A stretch of 64,000 bases of DNA, from the NCBI GenBank assembly GCA_905220665.1, contig CAJNAR010000169.1:62001-126000 (forward strand), in the 5' to 3' direction. The position numbers were made by a program, and so were the translations under genes. This DNA is from Albugo candida (lineage: Eukaryota > Oomycota > Peronosporomycetes > Albuginales > Albuginaceae). Position 1 is the first letter of the stretch. Each line of letters opens with the position of its first letter. Shown piece by piece: positions 45,634-57,478 of the stretch. The notes under the pieces were generated by a model. That model had not been told where the DNA came from, made no database searches, and saw only the letters and a list, made by a program, of their open reading frames with translations.

Positions 45634-47169
45634 ATGAAATTGCACTTACAGTCCATGATGGTAGTAAACAAGGTTTTGTTGTTGGACAGCGGAGCCTCGT
45701 CACATATGACACCGGCAAAAGAAGATTTTTCCGAATATTATGCGTTGGACAATCCAATTGAAGTAGACGGAGCTAAGATGGAAGTAATTGAGAGAGGGAA
45801 AATTAGATTTCGTTGCAAGAGTGGTACAATGGTGACGGTGAAGGGAGTATTACACATACCCGATCTACATAGACGGCTACTTTCAGTTTCAAAGATAGCC
45901 CAACATGGACTAGACATGCGATTCGGTGCAAATCAATGCGACATTTTTTTATTTAGAGTAAATGACCTGGTGGTGTCAGCGAAGCGCGAAGGAAACGTGT
46001 ACACACTCAACGTGGAACATGAGCGAGCCATGGTGGTTGATCACAATAATGCTGAGAGCAGGTGGGAGCTATGGCATGCCAGAATGGGACATCCAATTCA
46101 CACAATATACGATAAAACACAGCAGTCGACTGAAGGTTTACCAAGAATTTTGGACAAAGTCGGAAATTTGTGCAGTGGATGTCTTCAAGAAAAGATGACA
46201 GTGGCAAGATTCCCCAAGGAATCAAAGACGAAGACTACGCAACCATTACAATTACTTTACTCAGATGTCATGGGACCCATGAAGACCAAAACTTCTGTTG
46301 GATACCGATCTATGCTGTCATTTATTGATGACATCTGCACATTTGTGAACGTATACTTCTTAAAGACCAAAAGTGAGGTGACAACAAAGTTCATCGAGTA
46401 CAAAGCAGAAACGGAACTACAGTGCGGAACGAGAATTAAAGCTATACGCACGGACAATGGAGGAGAATTCAATAACAAGAGGTTCAAGGAATTTTGCCAG
46501 ATAAATGGAATCATTCACCAGACACCAGTACCTCGTAGCCCGCAACAAAACGGACTTGCAGAGCGAATGAACAGGATCATCACGGAAAAAGAGAGAAGCA
46601 TGATGACCTATAAGGGTGTTGCACAGACTTGGTGGGCTGAAGCGATAAATACCACGGCTCACCTGATCAATCGAACCACAAGCAGCCAATCCATGAATAC
46701 GACTCCAATCGAGAAGTATTTCAATGCAAAGCCGCAACTATATTACCTACGGGTATTTGGATCGCTCGGATACGCTCACGTTAACGAAACTAAGCGCACG
46801 AAATTTGACGCGAAGAGCTTCCGTTGCATGTTACTGGGATATGCCACAAATACAAAAGGCTATAAAATTTACGATCTGGAGACACACAAAGTTCAGACAA
46901 GCAGAACGATTACACTTGACGAACGCGAAGTTGACAGTATCTACGAGGGAAACGTGTCAAATAATACAGTGAATGATAGCACAGCAGTTCCTTACAGAGA
47001 TGGTGCGGACGATGATTTGCATTATGGAATGCATAATAGTGGAAACGGAGATGTTGAAATGAAAGACGAACACGAGGACGATGATGTCGAGATGGATAAA
47101 CAGATGAGTGACATTGGAACTGAAGATGAAAGTGTAAGTCCCCGGCCGGGTTGCCACCAATCTCATTAA
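45634..47169 (+). CDS. Copia protease-integrase segment (511-codon open frame)
   Basis: Open for 511 codons. The protease active site is LLLDSGASSHMTPA. The GAG-pre-integrase zinc motif region follows (LWHARMGHP...CSGCLQEK). Integrase catalytic residues lie in YSDVMGPM, IRTDNGGEFN and SPQQNGLAERMN (D, D, E), and a Copia C-terminal segment FRCMLLGYATNTKGYKIYD is present. An acidic tail (about residues 455-505) precedes the stop. It needs the upstream gag frame for expression, which is broken. Confidence 0.88.
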   Translation: MKLHLQSMMVVNKVLLLDSGASSHMTPAKEDFSEYYALDNPIEVDGAKMEVIERGKIRFRCKSGTMVTVKGVLHIPDLHRRLLSVSKIAQHGLDMRFGANQCDIFLFRVNDLVVSAKREGNVYTLNVEHERAMVVDHNNAESRWELWHARMGHPIHTIYDKTQQSTEGLPRILDKVGNLCSGCLQEKMTVARFPKESKTKTTQPLQLLYSDVMGPMKTKTSVGYRSMLSFIDDICTFVNVYFLKTKSEVTTKFIEYKAETELQCGTRIKAIRTDNGGEFNNKRFKEFCQINGIIHQTPVPRSPQQNGLAERMNRIITEKERSMMTYKGVAQTWWAEAINTTAHLINRTTSSQSMNTTPIEKYFNAKPQLYYLRVFGSLGYAHVNETKRTKFDAKSFRCMLLGYATNTKGYKIYDLETHKVQTSRTITLDEREVDSIYEGNVSNNTVNDSTAVPYRDGADDDLHYGMHNSGNGDVEMKDEHEDDDVEMDKQMSDIGTEDESVSPRPGCHQSH

Positions 47170-47187
47170 AATCAGTCACAACAGCTT

Positions 47188-48959
47188 ATGCACCAGCCCC
47201 GACCGATTCAAGGTGGGTTTTGCCAGCAAGAAGGAGCACTCAGTCAACCAACGGGTAGCCAGATGATCATTCAACAAAAGATAACTCGAAGACCCGATAT
47301 GGAATGGAACCGACGTCTTCTTATCGACAAAACCAGTGGGAGAGATGAATACGATATTGCACAAATTGAACACCAGCATATAATGATGATTGAGGCTGAT
47401 AGTGCTGATAGCCATATTGATAACAGCATCGTCGTGTACAATAACAATGTTCAGACAAGTGACAGAGATGATAACGAACCTCCATCCAAGAGATCTAGAT
47501 TGAATAGCGACACGTCGTTGATGGTAGAAGTCGCAATGGTTACAAAAAACATCCCACGATCGTGCGAAGATACAACCACTGGAGTTGAAAAAGACCAGTG
47601 GGCTAAAGCAATCAACAACGAATTCGTTGCACGCCAACAACACGTGGTCAATTGTGCAACGAAAACCAGGAATAAATATCATTGGAACTAAGTGGGTCTG
47701 GGTCAAGAAGGAAACAGTCCCGACACTGCGCTACAAAGCGAGATTGGTTGCGCTGGGATTTTTACAACATCACGGAGTCGATTTATTCGAGACATATGCT
47801 GCTGTCGCGATCATTAACTCGATTAGAATACTCTTATCAGCGTGCTGTGCAATTGGATACATCATTGAACAAATTGATGTGGACACAGCGTATTTGAATC
47901 CAGAAATTCAAGAAGTCTACGTGGAAATACCAAAGGGACTTAAAATTGGCAACGAATATGTTTTGAAGATGCACCGTTCTTTATATGGACTAAAGCAAGC
48001 CGCACATGCGTGGAACTCAACCACTCACAGTGCATTGATGAAACTGGAATTTGAAGCATGTGGTGCTGATCGATGCGTCTACAAGAAGAAGGATCGTGAC
48101 GGATGGATTTACTTGTGTCTTTACGTGAATAATATAATCGTAGCAGCTAAATCAAGTGATACCGTAAGCAAAGTGAAAACGTAAATCTCACAAAGATTTC
48201 AGATTAATGACCTTGGGCCACTTAAATACCTCCTGGGTATGGAGATAAATTAAGACCAAGAGAAGCGAGCCATGTTGATTACAGAGAAGAGGTATTTGGA
48301 AACGACCGAAGAAATTTTTAAGCAGAATCATAATCGTACTGTAGAGAATTCGTGTGATTCAGGCACTAGACTTTCAAACAAAGGCAGTCCAACGACGAAT
48401 GAAGAATATGAACTCATGAACCGCACACGTATCGCCACTTATTGGGCGGTTGCTGTATGTTGCAACGTGCACACGGCCGGGTGTGGCATTCGATGTGAGT
48501 CAACTTGGACATTTTGCATTTAACCCTGTATCGAAGCATTGAAAAGAAGCTATCGAAGTGTTAAGATACTTAAAATCGACGGCGACATTCGGAATACACT
48601 ACACCTTCAATAGGACTCCAAACCAGTTGTCGGCATACTGTGATGCAGATTGGGGAAACAACTTGGATGACCGCAGGTCTATGAGTGGTGTAATAACAGT
48701 ACTGAATGGGGGACCAGTTGCATTCAAGTCGAAGTACCAACGTACAGTGGCTTTGAGTACTTCAGAAGCTGAGTACATGGCAATGAGCATGTGTACACAG
48801 GACGTACTGTGGGCAAGAGAAATGCTTTCCGACCTGGGGTTTGAACAGAAGAATCCAGCAATTGTTTGGGAAGATAACCAAGGAGCTATCGCACTTGCCA
48901 CGAATCCAGGATATCACGCACGAACGAAGCATGTGTATCCGCTATCACTTTATCCGTGA
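47188..48959 (+). pseudogene. Copia reverse transcriptase-RNase H, broken
   Basis: RT pieces include KARLVALGFLQHHG, IDVDTAYLNPEIQEVY and HRSLYGLKQAAHAWN. The active-site box is LYVNNIIVAA where Y-V-D-D is expected, so both catalytic Asp residues are replaced. After a degraded stretch (48,185-48,557) the RNase H is open (48,558-48,959) with AYCDADWGNN, STSEAEYMAM and WEDNQGAIALA. Stops separate the domains. Confidence 0.85.
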
Positions 48960-49110
48960 GAAGATAACGACAGGGTTGATAAAAGTGATGTACAAGGAAA
49001 CGAAGTACCAACTAGCGGACATTCTGACGAAAGCACTGGGAACAAAATGAATACATTTCATTCGTGATGCAATGGGTATCAAGACAGCGGGCAACTACAT
49101 TGAGTGGGAG

Positions 49111-49273
49111 TGTTGAAATGTACACTGTAGTTGAAGCACCGAGTGTGCAGTACACACGACATGCGAAACGACGACTATGAGGTATGACACATAATTCGAG
49201 AGGTCGTAATTAGTGGCCCGTAGGAGACTGTTAAACTTGATAATATCCTTCCCCTTTTGACCGAAAACTAACA
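49111..49273 (+). repeat. Copia 3' LTR
   Basis: 163 bp, preceded by the purine tract GAGTGGGAG (49,102-49,110), which serves as the polypurine primer. Confidence 0.92.
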
Positions 49274-52200
49274 GTGTCAACCCTGATGAGTCATCAACCC
49301 GGTGAGATGAAGAGAAAAGTACCCCCACCTCCGTTGCGGCAGTATAGGGCGGTACCGTAGTACATGTGGTACTCTCATTGTCTCGTCACAGAGTGGTGAT
49401 AAGTGAAATGCAAGTGTTTACGACACCAAACGTCCCAACTTGGCAGACCTTACTAAGCCCCAGGAGTCCTTCCTAGGACAAGGCTAGAGCGAAAATTCAA
49501 TATCGCATGGATCTCCCAAAGCCGAAAGCATCGGTAATTAAAGCAATATCTGAACATAATGCCGGGAAGTACCCGAATTGATTTGTTGTTGCCGCAAAAT
49601 TGAGGCAGCCAGTCCTTTCAAGATCGCGAGAGAAATTTTCCCAGTGGGTTTGGAAATAGGTCAGGCTTTGGCAAGCATTCCGGATGGAAAATCACTGAAA
49701 TCACTCCTAAATTTATGGAAACCTGGTGCGTGAGTCTCTTCTGGACACTCGTCAGCTTGAACAGGCGTCTAAACCCTCCGGAGGGAATATTAGTGTGATG
49801 ATCACGTTATCGGACGAACGTGAACAACTGGAGTGCCAGATCGTTCTCGACGAAATGTATTTCTTACAAGAGTACGACACCTTAAAACGTCGATATTATC
49901 TGGAATTTGATTGGATTCAGGAGCCGCCGCCGGCAACAGCTCCAAAAACAAACAAGAAATTAACAAAAATGGCATCTGTGGTCGCCTCAGAAAATATGAA
50001 TGTGTTGATTTCCGAGTATGGAAGAAGCGACAAAGGTAGTCAAACGAAAACTATCCGATCAACAGTCGTTGGAGTATAAATATCCTCCGTAAATCACACC
50101 ACCGGGCAGAGCGCAGCTCCCGCAAATATCCCTTCCACTCCTTGCTCTAGAAGACAAAACAAATCCACAAGAAGCAAAGGAGCCAGTAAAGTGGGATGGA
50201 GATATACACATGCAGGTAGTTCGTTCACTGTATAGAGCCATTCCGACATATGGTGTTGTACGCACGTACTATGCTCTGACTGGTTTGGCGACCAAGAACT
50301 ATTTCTATGTTCTAGTGAAAATGGAAGCGGGGATAAAGAAAGTCGAAGCTGTTCACAACGGTCCTAAAATACGGTTTCAAATCATTCCAGTAAAACACGG
50401 ATTCTAGAAGCGGTGTCCACTTAAACGTGGCTGCACATTTTTTCGTATACGTCACACGAAGGTTATAAAAGCGGAGCGACCAACTAGAGTTGGAAAATTT
50501 GGGAAAGCCATGGAAATGAATTCCAGAAGTGCTCTTCACATCATCCACCGGACAAGCTGGTCCATGATGACGCAAAAATTAGAATATGTGTGCAGGCTGA
50601 ATGTTCAGCACGAATCCGGACAAAATCATTCGAGCAACACTTGATCACCCGATCTCTATGGATAGTGAGCTACTTGCCTGTAAGGAGTTCAATGTCAAAT
50701 CATTGGACGAAATGCGTATCTACTGCAGGTAAATCGAGTATTCACTGCTCAATATTTAAATTAGATTTTACCTTTACGACAAGATGGAGTCGACATGTAG
50801 GTGGGAAAGTTCCATCAAACCATGACGTGATACTCAAGAAAATAGCTATATGGCAGAGAGAGATGCCGGAAATGGTTCTCGTTTGTCAAGAGCAGCGAAA
50901 GCTCTAGTCATGATGGGACTTCTGATCTTGTGTACTGCCCCCTCTGTTTGCACAGATGTATGTTGGGTCACATCTTTCAAGTTTTGCCAGTGATTTGGAT
51001 TCCGGTCCATCATTGACCCTTATTTCCAACCAGTTTGCTGCTATGACTGTCACACTCGGAGTTAGGCACCAATTGTTGGGCCCAATGGGTTGGAGGTAAA
51101 GGGCAAGGAGCTCTCTCTAACGACATCGACGAGATGTCCGTAAATCCCTACTTCTTCCCGTAACAATCTGCAACCCTTCAGCTCTCCATTAAAGATGGTG
51201 AAAAGAAGTTGATTGCTGGTCCACTTCAGCGTGGATACTAAGTGCTCATCTATTATCGCAACGTGGCACAACATTTCAGCACTCACGGCGAATGTTAATG
51301 ATTTCACATATTTGGTCATCTTTTTATTGACTACGTTCTATCACAACACTTCACTTGTTGTGTTCGAGAAACCAAGTTTCACGATCACAATTCACTGAAC
51401 TTTTCTCACTTTCTAATACACTGAGAAATTCAGGACAAAATGTTTGGAAATAATGACAACAGTGCTTTTCTTCATTCAAACTTAAATTTTCCGTAGCGAT
51501 GTGATGATATCCTTCGTTCAGACTTTCACGGTTATACAAAATCTGAACAACTCATTAAACGAAGCATTCGAAATCGCTGATTGGTTTTGGGTCTTCTGAT
51601 ACACGATTCACCGGTGTATAATCACAGCGTATCCGCACCGGTACAAGGCCGAGGCGAGAGTGATTTTTTTGTGGTTCTGCTCGCCGACAATTACGAATCA
51701 GCCACAACACATATCGTAGTTGTGATTTTAATACACCATTCGATCCAGCTTCCGATACTTCGAGTGGAACAATTCGACACGAACCAAGTCGATTAGCGTG
51801 TCTGAAATGGCTGACGTAGCTGGTTGGGATAGGCACTTGGAGAATCCAACAACTGGCTGACAAATTATTTTACAACGATTACCGCGCAAGAATCGACTCG
51901 ATTACAACTGCATGTCAGCAGAGCTAATCAATATGGTGTACAAAAACGAAACTTGTTCCCCACGACATGCAATGTGATAGAGAGTTGGTTTCTAATCCAA
52001 CTCAATCCAAGGCGACGATATTGGAATGTTTATTGCGACTATTTGGATATTCTCAAGTTGTCGAAGCAATCAAATAGGAAGCGAATTCGGTGCTCGAACA
52101 GTTGCGGACAACTCCGGCTCCTGGAAAAATGTCGGACAATTGGGAGACGCAAATCAAGAAACAGCTTCCAGGAATTGAACACGATCTTATAATATAGCCG

Positions 52201-52505
52201 ACGTGATTTTGAGTCTATTGATCGTGTTTTGGTAGCATCAACTCGATTTCGCACTCAAGACACCAATCAGTCACGTCAGTTATTCGAATCGAGTCTCGAA
52301 TGACTCATAGAAACGTTCATGGAAGATAACTGGTTGTACATCTGAAATGCGAACAATTCCATATGGAAGATAAAGGTACAAAGTCACGTCTCGTTTGTAC
52401 GCTTGGTGCCTTATCCCTTTGTAACACAACATATATTTTTCAAGTATAAAAGACCGTTTTACATTTTGGAATAAAAGTAGAAATTAGTATATTTAAAAAA
52501 AAATA

Positions 52506-55200
52506 GGGGTTATAAAAAATATACACCAAGATAAATGAAAAATAAAATAAAAATACCACAAGATTGAATAATAAAAAAAATGTACCAAGGATGTGTACTA
52601 TACGTACGAATATACACATGCCTGGGATCATAGAGAAATATGGATTTTTGGCGTTGATATTCATACAAATTCGTCATAACGATATGAGGGAGTTTTAGCA
52701 TTCGCGGTGGTCCGGTGGTGTCAGATCGGTTTATCTATCCATAGGTCACTGGATTGTTCAACATGAGGATTGTTGACAAGCAATTACCATTGCCACAGAA
52801 TACAGACCTTCTACGACGCAATCATCATTATACTGTGTTAACGCAGGGAGACCGACTATGTCGTGAATGTAGCAAAACTAACTGTCAGTATGCTAAATGC
52901 TTCGATCAAGTCACGCAGCGAAAATGTCTTTGGAGTGAATTATCACTCTGTAAGACTGTACCATTTCCGTCTTCTGCTGTTCAGACGATATTTGGCCAAT
53001 ATCCCATTCTGTTTACTCTATGATCCTCAGAGCTCTAATTTGTGTAATACTGCCACGTGGCAGACCTTTGATGTCCTACCCCCGCTACCTCTTACTGGCC
53101 ACACATCACCATTTGTGATTTTGCGCATTTCAACACCAGCGATGGAAAGCGACGACGAGCAACAGCAAACTAGCAGCTTCTTCGAGGACAGGTGTTACGC
53201 TAATAAAAGCGATATCATTCAAGCAGTAATTGAGTTCAACCGAAAGTGCAACCGTCCGTTTCGTGTGGTGTCAAGTGATAAACGGCGTTACAAAGCAGTG
53301 TGCACACAACATGGCTGTTTCTTCGTTGTGCAGTTTGCCTTTTCGCAAACATTCAGCCCTCCAACAAAGTTTGCTTTGCACTCCTGTCAAGTATCCGAAT
53401 CGTCCAAGGCGTCTCGTAGATATGCAACTGCGAAACAAATTGCTGTAAACCCTGCTGTCAGAGATATGGCCATGACCTCCGACAGGAAAGGGACACCCGT
53501 GATGATCCAAATGAAGTTGAAGAACGAAGGGATTTCTGCCACCTATATGAACTGTGTTCCTGCTCTCAAAAGGTTGAAGCTCGACTTATTCGGAAGTGAT
53601 ATTGAGCAATACAGCCTCATTCCATCCTACATGGCTGAACTGAGATTCGAGGTCACGAAGCCAAGCTTGATATCGTGGATAATGAATTTATGCGGTTGAG
53701 TGTCATTTTCCGAGAAGGGCTTCAAGCATATAAGCCATACAGTGAGCGTGGGGTATCCGTGGATGGCACATTTATGAAGACGTCAGTCGTTGGGATTCTC
53801 CTTGTAGCGTGCTTTCGAAATGGAAACAACGAGTCCAAATTATCGGAGTCGGGCTCGTATCGGTGGAGAATGAAGATAACTGGACCTGATTTTTGAAGTT
53901 CCTACACTCCCACCTCCAGCCAACTCCAGCATTCGTGATATCGGATAGGGACAAGGGACTTATGAAAGCTATGCAGACAACGGCACCAGACGTCCCACAC
54001 TTTTTTTGCTTTCGGCATTTGATGGAGAATTTTAACAAGAAATACAAGTCCAAGATGTTGAAGAATTTGGCGTGGATATTGGCTCGCTCACGGCCAACTG
54101 TGGAGTACGAGAAGGCGGTAGCAAATATCGCCAGTTTGGACAGCAGTGCGTCAGCGTGGCTTCTGGAGGTTGGCCGTGAAAAATGGTCAACAGCTTACTC
54201 ACCATGTCCGATACAACACTTTGACATCAAATAACGTGGAAGCGGTAAACAGCGTGTTCAAGGGAATTCGGAGCCTTCCTGTCATCGACTGCTTAATGGG
54301 GATCGAGCGTTACGTGGCGTGCAAGTGGGCTGAAAACGTTAGCAAAGGGAAAGGGTGGGGAGTACTAACTCCATATGCATCGCGCAAGGTGGATAAATTA
54401 CTGGCCGCTGCGAAGTGGGGTAAAATTGATGAATGCTCGACCTCATGCTTCATCGTCGCAATCCGTTCAGGTGTGGGGAATATTCCGGTGAAGCTTGCAG
54501 TTCAATTCTGTGATAAAGTTGTACGATGCTCGTGTGGTTACTTCGAAGATGTTGGCTCGCCTTGCGTTCATGCACTACTAGCACTGAGGCATTCCGAAAA
54601 ATTGCCCAACATGGTCACGTCTTTTCACGACTCCTGGAAATCATCGACATTTGCAGCCGCCTATTCTGAGAGATCCGAAGATAAAATATTGCCGCTCGTG
54701 CTAAAAGATGTCCTCACAAGAGGTGTGTGCAACGCTCCATCTATTTCGAAAAAAAGAGGGCGCCCAAAGAAGAAGCGGATCCCATCACAACAAGCTACTG
54801 AGAAAATTGAAAAGCGCCAAACCAGATGATGTGGAATGTGCAACCATTTTGGTCACAATCGTAGGACCTGTCCGATCAGGGACGCATGATTGTATGCTTC
54901 GTTGTCTCTACTACATAGTGCATATTGATCAGAGGTTTTTCATCCAAGACTGGGTTTTCCTCGCTATAAATACAGAAAAATATTCAGAAATGCGGATGGT
55001 TCGAGACAAGTGAGTACGTTTCTTCGTACTATGATATAGCTGAATTGAGAAGAATTACGTGGAAATCATCCTGTTAGATCCCAGGCATGTGTATATTCGT
55101 ACGTATAGTACACATCCTTGGTACATTTTTTTTATTATTCAATCTTGTGGTATTTTTATTTTAGTTTTCATTTATCTTCGTGTATATTTTTTATAACCCC
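52506..55200 (+). mobile_element. MULE 2, Mutator-like transposon with perfect 9-bp target-site duplication
   Basis: Terminal inverted repeats of about 130 bp start GGGGTTATAAAAAATATACA (left 52,506-52,635, right about 55,070-55,200). Both sides are flanked by AAAAAAATA (52,497-52,505 and 55,201-55,209). The element is 2695 bp and encodes one transposase on the plus strand. It sits in LINE E between the endonuclease and RT regions. Confidence 0.92.
53143..54889 (+). pseudogene. MULE 2 transposase with SWIM zinc finger, frameshifted
   Basis: The N-terminal DNA-binding region lies at about 53,143-53,400 (ESDDEQQQTSSFFED, FRVVSSDKRRYKAVC). The DDE core is spread over three frames: RGVSVDGTFMKTS (first Asp), ISDRDKGLMKAM (second Asp) and NNVEAVNSVFKGI (Glu). 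The SWIM finger CSCGYFEDVGSPCVH follows, then KKRGRPKKKR. A C-terminal knuckle CGMCNHFGHNRRTC follows one in-frame TGA at 54,827. About three lesions separate it from a full frame. Confidence 0.85.
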
Positions 55201-56719
55201 AAAAAAATACCAGATTTAACCAAGATGAGATCTTCGATCATCACGTTAAGCATCGGGAAAGCTCCAAGCATTGTTTCCGCACTTCGGATAGTTTTGTCGT
55301 CGAGTGCCAATAGAGAATGCCAATAAAAAATGTGGTACCGTGGCATAAAACAGTGGAGAAATTATTGACGAATTCAGGGAACATTAGGGGAACATGAGGG
55401 TGGTGTCGTGTATTATCTCTATACCGAATCAATTCGATTCAAATTTCCTTCGCGTCAGAAAAGCAAGACCGTACCTGAACTCGCTTAAATACGACCGAGA
55501 TGACGGAAGCCATTAAGCACATGCGAAGCAGTTCTATGGGGATGGATGGACTACCAGCTCCATTTTGTCAGCTTGATCTGGATCAGCTGCGAAGAGGTAT
55601 ATTACTTCGATCACAGCGTCCCTCGGCAAGCACATTGCTGTGCAAATTAGGATCACGAGGTGATCCTGGCAACTGTCGACCTATCGCACTTCTTTGCGTC
55701 GATGTGAAAGTACTTCAAAAAGTATTGGAGCATCGATTACAGCGAATTTCGCCGAAATTGTACCATCAAGATCAAAAAGCATTTGTGCGAGAAAGATACA
55801 GCACCACATTAGACACCTCACAGACATGCAGCACTTGGTCACTCATCTTCTGGAATGGAGCATATGCGAGATTGTTCGACTTTGAGAAAGCTTATAGCCG
55901 ATTAATTCGGACGTAAATAAAGGAGTCGCCTTCTGGAGAAATAAGCTTAGGAAAATGTTTGATCGCCTGGGCTCATGTTTTGTACGTATACCGTCACCAA
56001 CGCCACCCTGGAGATCAATGAAAATGTCGACCGTCTATTATGCGATGAATGAAAGTGAAATAAGTCGCTCGTCTCTCGATATGACCTTTCATGATGATGA
56101 TCAAACCTCTGAGGATCTTGCTACGCCGAAATGAATGACGTGTCATTTGGATGAAGCGACCGCTTTCAAAATTGGGCTTTTTTTTGAAAAAAATTCAAGA
56201 TTGCTTCCCGGGGGCGCCAAATGATGTTTCAGAGGAGCTCGAAGTTGTCCAAATCAATCGTAATGGATCAGGTGTAAAGATCAGCTTGATCAAATTGCGT
56301 TTGCTCTCTTTGCATCGGACCATGCCATATTCTCGTAACTTCAATTCAACCATATTGGCTTTCAAGGATTCGTTAAAGTATATGTTCATTCATTTCGACC
56401 AGACAAGCATTTCGATGCTAGATTGGGTATATCTGTCTTTGTTCAAACGTGCACATACTCTTAGTGGTAGACGAAAGTTTAATCAGATAGTAGTTTGAAC
56501 ACTTCTTTGGCGCTACCCTTTGGACGTGAACATACCAGCAGAGACTTGGATAGTGTCAATAGATACTAAATCGAGTTGTACTTAGCCGAATAAGCAAAAA
56601 AAAAGATTCGAAAGTGGTTCCCCTGATCAAAAAAGTTCTGATATCTCCGTCAACAGGACGGCGGCTAACAAACCCTTTTGTGGTGGAAGCGTTTGCTATA
56701 TATTCACAATCAAATATAC

Positions 56720-57478
56720 ATGGTGAGGAGGACAAGCAGCCTGGTCAGTTTGGTCGTCGCTGCAATAACGAGTACTGACTTCGTGAAGTGGAGCTTCAGG
56801 AAGTTACAGTGTAAATTTCATTCCGCTACCTTCGATTGGCAAAAAGTGTCAGACGTGTCTATTAGACAAAGGCAGGTGCGACGCGCTTGATCTTGACGGA
56901 GGAGATCGTAAAGAAAACATCTTATGGAAAAATAGTAATCGAAACATATCAGATACAGGGCCCAAGCTAATTCTACTCGAATGCAGAGACTTCTTGCTCT
57001 GGAGCTCTCGGATGCCAAACCATGAAGATTGAAACAATCGAATTACACGGTGAAGCAAAAAGGGGACAGAAGATAAATCTGAACTAAACCCTGATACGGA
57101 GTATCAATGCTTGATTGCGCTAACTCACACACGCTTTCGTGTGTAAGAGATCTCAAAGAAATGACCGAGTCAGAAAAAATGGGCGATTTTGTGTTGTATG
57201 ATTCAGCTAGTCTCTATCCCTTGCAATTATTATTTCTCTTCACATCCAAGAGTTTGGAGACAATCACACAATTTTATCTTTCAGGACATGCTTGTAGGGG
57301 TCTGACTATCGCATTATCAAGAAAATCTGTGGCTCAGTTGTAAAAGCAATTTCTGGGTCGAAACAAAATCAGTTCTTACATATCTCGTCACCTTTCCATC
57401 GAGCTAACGCAGAAGCTGGACCACGATATGAGAGGAAACCTCAAAGATTCCAAGAAACCTGCCTAGATTCAGCAAGCG
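56720..57478 (+). pseudogene. Possible secreted protein, 5' region, frames broken
   Basis: An ATG at 56,720 starts a signal-peptide-like segment (MVRRTSSLVSLVVAAITS). The following codon-like sequence continues in a different frame, where a Cys cluster C-x2-C-x4-G-x-C lies at 56,847-56,879, then about 50 open codons to a TGA at 57,030. Further codon-like pieces continue to 57,478 in changing frames. Short introns or frameshifts could explain this. Albugo species have secreted C-x2-C-x5-G proteins (CCG effectors); the spacing here is one residue shorter, so membership is only a suggestion. Confidence 0.35.

Larger units (their letters stand above)
44739..49273 (+). mobile_element. Copia (Ty1-like) LTR retrotransposon
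   Basis: The element is 4535 bp with 163-bp LTRs (TGTTGAAA...AACTAACA). The flanks GTGCC (44,734-44,738) and GTGTC (49,274-49,278) are a 5-bp target-site duplication with one change. Domain order gag, protease, integrase, RT, RNase H marks it as Copia. The LTRs differ at about 5 of 163 positions by eye. Several frameshifts and an altered RT active site make this copy dead. Confidence 0.92.
44588..56690 (+). mobile_element. LINE E, split by Copia and MULE 2
   Basis: The 5' part (44,588-44,738) matches LINE A at 7040-7186. It continues after the Copia element (49,274) through ORF1 and endonuclease traces to about 52,310. After MULE 2 (55,211 onward) it continues with the RT (55,500-55,916, MRSSSMGMDGLPAPF, GDPGNCRPIALL) to about 56,690, where similarity to LINE C ends. 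Stops and frameshifts are frequent and the zf-RVT region and 3' end are missing. About 190 bp at 52,310-52,496 has no match in LINE A. Confidence 0.75.

Noticed and set aside
52440..52700. Hydrophobic minus-strand ORFs as membrane proteins
   Set aside because: They lie in the AT-rich terminal inverted repeat of MULE 2 and recur at its other end.
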